Assembly: GCA_037954235.1 (NCBI GenBank)
Contig: JBBMOA010000015.1
Location: 19,233,299-19,297,298 of the forward strand
Length of the DNA stretch: 64,000 bases
Source: Aulostomus chinensis
Lineage: Eukaryota > Chordata > Actinopteri > Syngnathiformes > Aulostomidae
Reading direction: 5' to 3'
Shown: one piece after another, positions 43,475 through 50,584 of the stretch
How the letters are laid out: every line of letters starts with the position of its first letter
Numbering within the stretch: position 1 is the stretch's first letter
Program-made: the position numbers and the translations under genes
The notes under the pieces: generated by a model
Databases searched by the model: none
Told to the model about the DNA's origin: nothing
Seen by the model: the letters and a program-made list of their open reading frames with translations, nothing else

Positions 43475-46400
43475 TATTATTTAGCAGATGTGGATGTGGA
43501 AGAATGCATACGAGTAGGAAAGCGCACGGGGGAATCGTCCTTGCTCCGTCAGCCTCCAGCAACACCTAATTAAGACACTCTGTAATGAGAGGCGAGGATG
43601 AGGAGGGAGGAAGGGGCTTGATGGGAACACTGACTGGACTAGAGGCAGACGTAATATATTGTACGTGTGCCAGCAGAAGAACAAGTGATGATGAAGCTGT
43701 TAGAGCCGCGTGGTTGACATCAGGCTCTGTCGAGCTGTTTGCTGGGTGGTTTTAGTTTCTTTGTGGACTTTCAGCCGGCTTAGCAGCGAGAACAATGGAG
43801 CTGTCATAGTGGCTTAACCCTGGAAGAGAAGCACATGCAACCATTATCATCTGCCCTCCACCTCGCTCATCCCACCTCTCGCCTCTGCTGCTGCTTTTTA
43901 GCCCACATGATGCTCCATTTGAGTTTGTTGATTAGTGCAGATGAGATTTTAGGGTTTCAGCCCTCTCTGTGCCTAAAAGGCCAGCCGGCCCCTAATGGCC
44001 TTTTATATAGGTCACGTAAATCTCCTGTCCTCACTAGAGGGCAAAGCCCCAATACATTTCTGTGTGCAGGATCTACGGTTGGTTAATGAGCTCCAGGAGG
44101 GGTGCGGCAGGTCAGTAGAGCAGATTGGTCCCCTGTTGCCCCATTTAGCAGGACCACGACAGCTAATTTTCTTTTTTTTTTTTTAACCCTTTCCTTGTTA
44201 TGTTGTGCTACTTTATCTTGGTTGCAGGGAGTTTTCTCCAAGACAAATTGACTTCATACTTGTTTTACAAGAAACTAAAATATGTTCTTGACTGAGGTTT
44301 TTTGTTTGTTTTTTTTAAACAGATTTTACAGAGAAGAAGAATTTATTATTCACTGTCGTTTCTCTTTAGCTACAAGTAGCACTTTAACCCAGTCATCCAA
44401 ACTCACCATAAAATGGCTCTTACTGCCAAACACATTGTACTTCCTCTGTCACTTAGTCAACTCCGCTGTCGACGTACACAGAGATGATCGAATGTTTTAT
44501 CAATGCTGCATCTGGTCAAAGGTCATGAATAAAGTGCATTGTCAGGTAGTAAGCTGGACCCACAGCGACACTACGTTCCTGTCAGGCCAACAAGCGATAA
44601 ACGTCTGAGACAAACATGAATGCTCATCAGAGGCTAGAAACGCCTCTCAGATCTCTCTGGATAGCGTTTGCATCTGCGTCTTCTTTACCATTGGGTTTGA
44701 TATGGTAACTGGAAGCTTTGATGGTGCCTGACATTATTAGATTTAAGGAAATGGTGAGGTTCATTCCTGAGATCATTTCTGCAGGACCACGTTAAGCATC
44801 TGTTTTATTAGTGAATTCATTCCTTTACTAATTCACATCATTCAAAGTTGAATTCGTTCCAACGTCCCTGGTTATACCGACCTTTTATCATTCCTGAAGG
44901 GAGCTCTACTTGTGTATTCAAATTCAAACATTAAAGGAATATCTCTTTGCTTTTACCAAATAGGAGACCTCACTGCCCCGTGTGCATCAGCGCTCTTACT
45001 CACTCAGGCTGCGGGCAGGTCCGTGTTGCATAAGTGTGGTGGTACATGTGTGCAGACCCTATAAGAGAATCACACACTGCCTGTAGGGATGCAAGATTAC
45101 TCTGCAAATCACAACCCTCAGCCGGCCCGAACCCTTCGCCCATTGGCTCAAACGAGGAAGTGAGGGGAGACGGCAACATGGCAACCGAGTCAAAGGGCTC
45201 ACATGGTCACGGTGACATCAGCAGCTGTTGAGTAAAGAGACTCATTGTTCTGATGCACATGTAAACATGCATATGTGGTTTATGCGTCTAAAAATAGTCG
45301 TGTTGAGGCAAATATACAGCAGTATTATGTGTGAACTGGGGAAGATACCGCGCCTGTAATCCTGCTAAAACCAAGGAGCTGTGCAGTTGCAGGTGCTTTC
45401 TAAGTAAAGGAGTGACAATTAAAAGCTAAATGGATATTTAATCAGCGGAGCAAGGGGCAGCATGGCTCAGAGGTAGAGTGGACGTCGAGCAACCAAAGAG
45501 TCGCTGGTTCGATCCTCACATCCCCTGGTGTCCATGTCAAAGTATCCTTGAGCAAGATACTGAGCCCCTAATAGCTCCTAATGGCGACAGACCTGTTCAG
45601 GGTTACCCCCCCCCCCCCCCCCCCCCATCTCGACCCTTAACTGATAGCTGGCATAGAAAATAGATGGATGGACCAGCAGAGCACAGCGATCGACTTGACT
45701 TGAATAGCATTGAAACAGAATTGAACCTAATTCATTAACGTAGGACATCATCTGAACCAAGTTATCTTTTTAACATTGTCACCACCAGCATGCACTGGCC
45801 CAGCAACCACAACGCCCTTGTTTTTTTTTTTGTTGGTCTTAGATCTACATGAACCAACACTTTTTGAGTCTGTTGACAAACATGCAAAGGCTCTCGTGTT
45901 CTGTTGCCAACATGCTTGGCAGCAGAAGATCTTCACTGACAATCTGAACTAAGTTCCTGCTTGTGTATCCTGCTGCTGCTGCTGCTGCTGTGGTGCTGAG
46001 TGTAACAGAGCTGCTCTTGAGGGCTGCAGACTGTCCTGCTGTAGCTGTCCATCACATTCATACTGCAGCAGTATGGCTCGTGTCACGTGACACTGGTGAG
46101 GGAGGGCAGCATTACATTGTTGAGGCAGCTGGTGACAGCCAGCATGTTCCTGTAGTGTAGTGGTCATCATATTTGCCTGACACGCCAAAGGTCCTTGGTT
46201 CGAAACTGGGTGGGAACGGCTTTTTCCTTCACTGAAACCAGGAGAAAACCCAACTTGTTGGTACTCATTTAATGGTAGCGACTAAGCTGGTGACTAATAA
46301 CCACTTACAGTAATTTTCCAGTTTATCTTTCTTGTCCAAGTACAAATTCCTTGTGTCTTTATAATGGATTTTTGAATATTTTACATTTGACACAAATGTT

Positions 46401-46615
46401 TGTTTTTTTTACCATCACAAAGGCTTCGTCGCTTTGGACAAAAGAGTCTGCTAAATGAAATTGTAGAATTGTAGAAAGGCAAATGGAAATCCGAGGAAAT
46501 TAAGTTCTTGTTGCTACAAACTCTTTGGCTTATCTTATCAGCTTTGTTCTGTTCCCGTAGACCAGTCAGGGTACACTCTGTGTATACTGACCAGCTCGCT
46601 GCTGTGTCTTTGACA

Positions 46616-46714
<99 letters not shown>

Positions 46715-46839
46715 AGTCAGGTTTAGCAGCTTGTACACTTTGATGAAAGGAAGTAACCATCCAGCTGAGACATATATTGACTTACTCGCAGAACAATGAG
46801 TTCCCATAAATGCGAGCAATGTCCTGAATGAATTGCTTA

Positions 46840-46918
<79 letters not shown>

Positions 46919-49900
46919 TTAATTGTGTTGCATGTAAGGCCCCCTACCAGCTGGAGTGTGTAGGAATCCGTCTGCATCACGGTCTGCTTGATTTTAAGTG
47001 TTAGTGGTCATTGTAGTCAGCTCTTCTCAGCAATACGTTTTCAGGCTTTCACACTGTAGGGATGCTTTCCTAATCCAAACCACATTAGCATGAGGGTGTC
47101 TTTACAAAAAGAAACATGAAACTGTCTTTGTTCTTTTCTGAGGCGTGTGTGTGAATATGGCGTGCACACATACTGCTAATACTCATGTGCAGGCATTTAT
47201 CCATCTGTCCATCAATTTTATGTCCCGCTTATCTGTAAAGGGTTGAGGGTGCAGGCATTTAATGACAGGAAATTGTATTTTTGTCTCCGAGCTTTAGAAC
47301 TAAAGCCATGCAGTTATGTGCATCATCAAAAGTTCTTCGTATGCAGTAAATAGGATTAAAATGCAGCTTAAAAATGTTCTGTAGTATATTCCTATAATGC
47401 AAAAACAGCAGAGGTGCAAATTAAAACTTGTGTATTTAACAGTTTGTTTTGGTTTGTTTTTTTCAGTTTTGCATCCTTCATGGTGGTAGAGATGTATTAA
47501 GAGCCGATGCATCAGGCCTCATTGAATATCACAGCTTTATTCCTCTGTTTTGAGTTTTAATGGGTCTCCAGCACCTGTCCTGCCCTGCTGCTGCTTTTCC
47601 TGTTGGCTGAGTCGTTGTGTTCAGACCAGCCAACATCTTTCAACAAGTCACCATGACTTTCTTCTTCTGATGTTTTCTTGCCTCCATTGCCAAGCTTTTT
47701 GCTGTCATCCTATGAAACCAAATCATTTCCATGAAACAGGAAAGGCAACGAACCCAGCCGACGATCCTGTTTGGGTGGGGGTCACTGGGTGCGATTGCTG
47801 CCTGTAAAGGATCTGTTTGTTTTTACAACCCTATTACAGTAAATTCATATTTAATCAGTCTGTCATTTAGGGTAAATGGGAGGAAATATTTATTTCTTGG
47901 TGAGTCAACTTCAAGGGGGTTACAAGAGGCGTCAGTCGTGGGCCCTGGATCTGGGCCCAGTTCTCCACTTGGCAGTAGCTATGTAAAGACTCAGTTGAAG
48001 TGATTACCTGTCCCTCATCTCCAGCCCAAAGCCTGCTGGGAAAACTGCTTTAATGATAATAGGAGTGCGTGAAAGTGATGCCAAATGGCCTTTTTACGAG
48101 CAAATGAAGTAGACTCACAGAGAACTTTTAATGGTAGCAGCCTAATCCAGGCATTAAGAGAAGTGCGCCAGCATTCATTTTCATAAGTCGAGGGACACCC
48201 CCCCCCCCCCCGCTCCGTTGAGTTGTAATGATGTGACTGTGTGGTGCAGCAAGCATCAAAACGGCCTATAAAAAAGGCATTAAGGGTTGTGGGCTCACAC
48301 AGCAGGCACAGTGAAGGGGAGGCTCCAGCGTGCTGCCAGAGAGCATCATGGGAAGTTTGATACAGACTGGAAACCAATGCGGTGAGGTGTTTGAGCCATT
48401 CAGGAGCCCTTGTCAGACCCCCGAGAGATTGCCAAGGGCAAATGTGGGAACCTGAAGTGTCGTCATTGTCTCTGAGAAGACTTGGTGACTGTGTGGCACT
48501 GTCAGGGTGACGAGCAGCTCTTCACCTGGACAAGGTGAAGAATGATCACTGGCACCTTCTGTCAGCTTCAGAGCACAGTCTTCCTCTCAGTGGTTTCCAA
48601 AGGGTGCCGGTTAGTTACTGCCATGTCGTGATTATCACATTGTCCTGACGTGCCAAGGGTCCTCAGTTTGAAACCTGGGAGCAACAGTGTAGTTTTCCTC
48701 CCAGGAGAAACATTGTGAAAATGCTAGAAAGTACTGAAGTTTAGAGAAATCTTATAAACACACACTCCAGCTACTACTTGTCCACACAGCGGTCCCAATC
48801 ACACTTCCTCTGTGGAAGTCAGAAGGATACATTTGTTTTGCATTATTATGAATAGACTGGAGTAATGAATGAGTGGGAACACACATGTAGATGATAAAAG
48901 CTTCTTTCAGTGGCTCGTATCCAGTCGGATATCCTACAGCCGACCGAGACGGAAAAACTACTGGCACATCAGATATTTTCCCATAATGCTGTCAAACAGA
49001 AGTGTGTCAAGGTCTGTGTACAAATGTGATGTCCCCTTACTGAAGTATTCATGTCTCTGTCTGTTGTGTCTCTCAGCTGGACCCTCAGACGGTGCAGTCC
49101 AAGAACTGGCACATGGACGTCATCGAGATGAACGGGGTAAGTCCACACAAGCAAATTGTATTAGCGCAGCTATTCTTCATTGCTTTGGTTGTTGTGTTGT
49201 GTATCTTAATTTGGATTTGGTGAATAAAGCTCAAAAGCTTCTGAAGCACAATGCAAAAGAAGAAAGAATGTAGGTCACAAAGACCTCAGGGTTTACTTCT
49301 TTTTAGAGCAACACACTTCAGTTGCATTGTTTTACTTTTTTTTCTGATTAGATCAAAGTGGAATTCTCCATGAAGTTTACAAGTCGGGACTTAAGCTTGA
49401 AGAGGACGCCTTCGAAAAAACAGAGCGGGGTGTTTGGAGTCAAAATCAATGTGGTGACAAAGTATGTTCCTTTTTTTAGGCATTTATTTATAGTTTAGCC
49501 ATCAACCACAGGGAGAACCTGATCTAACATGGCTGTCAATGCTCCCACAGGCGTGAACGCTCCAAGGTGCCTTACATCGTCCGTCAGTGCATTGAAGAAG
49601 TGGAGAAAAGAGGGATCGACGAAGTGGGAATCTACAGGATCTCAGGGGTGGCCACTGATATCCAGGCCCTAAAAACAGCGTTCGACACCAGTAAGACTCC
49701 ACTCACCGTCGTCTCCTCCCATCATCACACTGGGAGCTCAAACAATACTGTTAGTAGATCACAGTAAATTAACCTGAAAGCATATTTCCCTCTAAGCTGA
49801 TAGTGCTTTGACCTGCATGGAATCATGGGTAATACCCCGTCAGACATCAAGCCTCTTCCTACTTTGTCCCTAATGAGATAAGTTGAGGATGTATATCAGA

Positions 49901-50513
49901 CTTAGATCTACAGATCTGAGATCAGCAGCTGTCGAGCGCTCCAGTTGTCGATTATGTAAGAGCCTCAGAGCCTAAGTCATGGCTGCTTTTACGTCAAAGA
50001 AGAACTGAGTATCACCTTTCATGATGAGGCCTGCGGGTATATGGATATGAGTGAGAAGTGATGGCATTCCTGAGGGGGGGGGGGCAGCGAAATGAGCTGT
50101 GTTATTAAAACTGTTCTCTGTTTGTGTCCTGCCTGTAGATACCAAAGACATCCTAGTGATGCTGAGTGACATGGACATCAACGCTATCGCAGGAACACTC
50201 AAGCTGTACTTCAGGGAGCTGCCAGAGCCTCTGCTCACTGACCGCCTCTACCCCGCCTTCATGGAGGGCATAGGTGCGACCTTTCACCTTAATCCAGGAA
50301 CTGTGTGTCTTAGTGTTTTACGAGGGAGTTGAAGTTGCCCAGCTGGAAGAGTTGAGGGCTGAAGTTACAACGGTGCTGACATGTTTTGTCCTCTGGTCGC
50401 CAGCTCTCTCAGACCCTGCGGCAAAAGAGAACTGCATGATGCACCTCCTGCGCTCCCTGCCTGATCCCAACCTCATGACCTTCCTCACTCTGTTGGAGCA
50501 TCTTAAACGGTAC

Positions 50514-50584
<71 letters not shown>

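Larger units (their letters stand above)
41556..49076 (+). other. Large ABR intron, 3' part after the alternative exon
   Basis: About 7.5 kb. It holds a (TG) run (43438-43471), (CTG)6-like repeats (about 45969-45988), poly-C runs (45605-45626 and near 48200), a reverse SINE tail fragment (about 47197-47247) and the separately listed elements. No further exon was recognised. Confidence 0.6.

Noticed and set aside
45949..46188. Gln/His-rich minus-strand open frame at the CTG repeat
   Set aside because: It arises from a short triplet repeat and SINE sequence and has no splice or family support.
46146..46218. Functional tRNA-Val gene
   Set aside because: The anticodon position is GAC, several stem pairs are imperfect, and it continues into a SINE body with a LINE-type tail.
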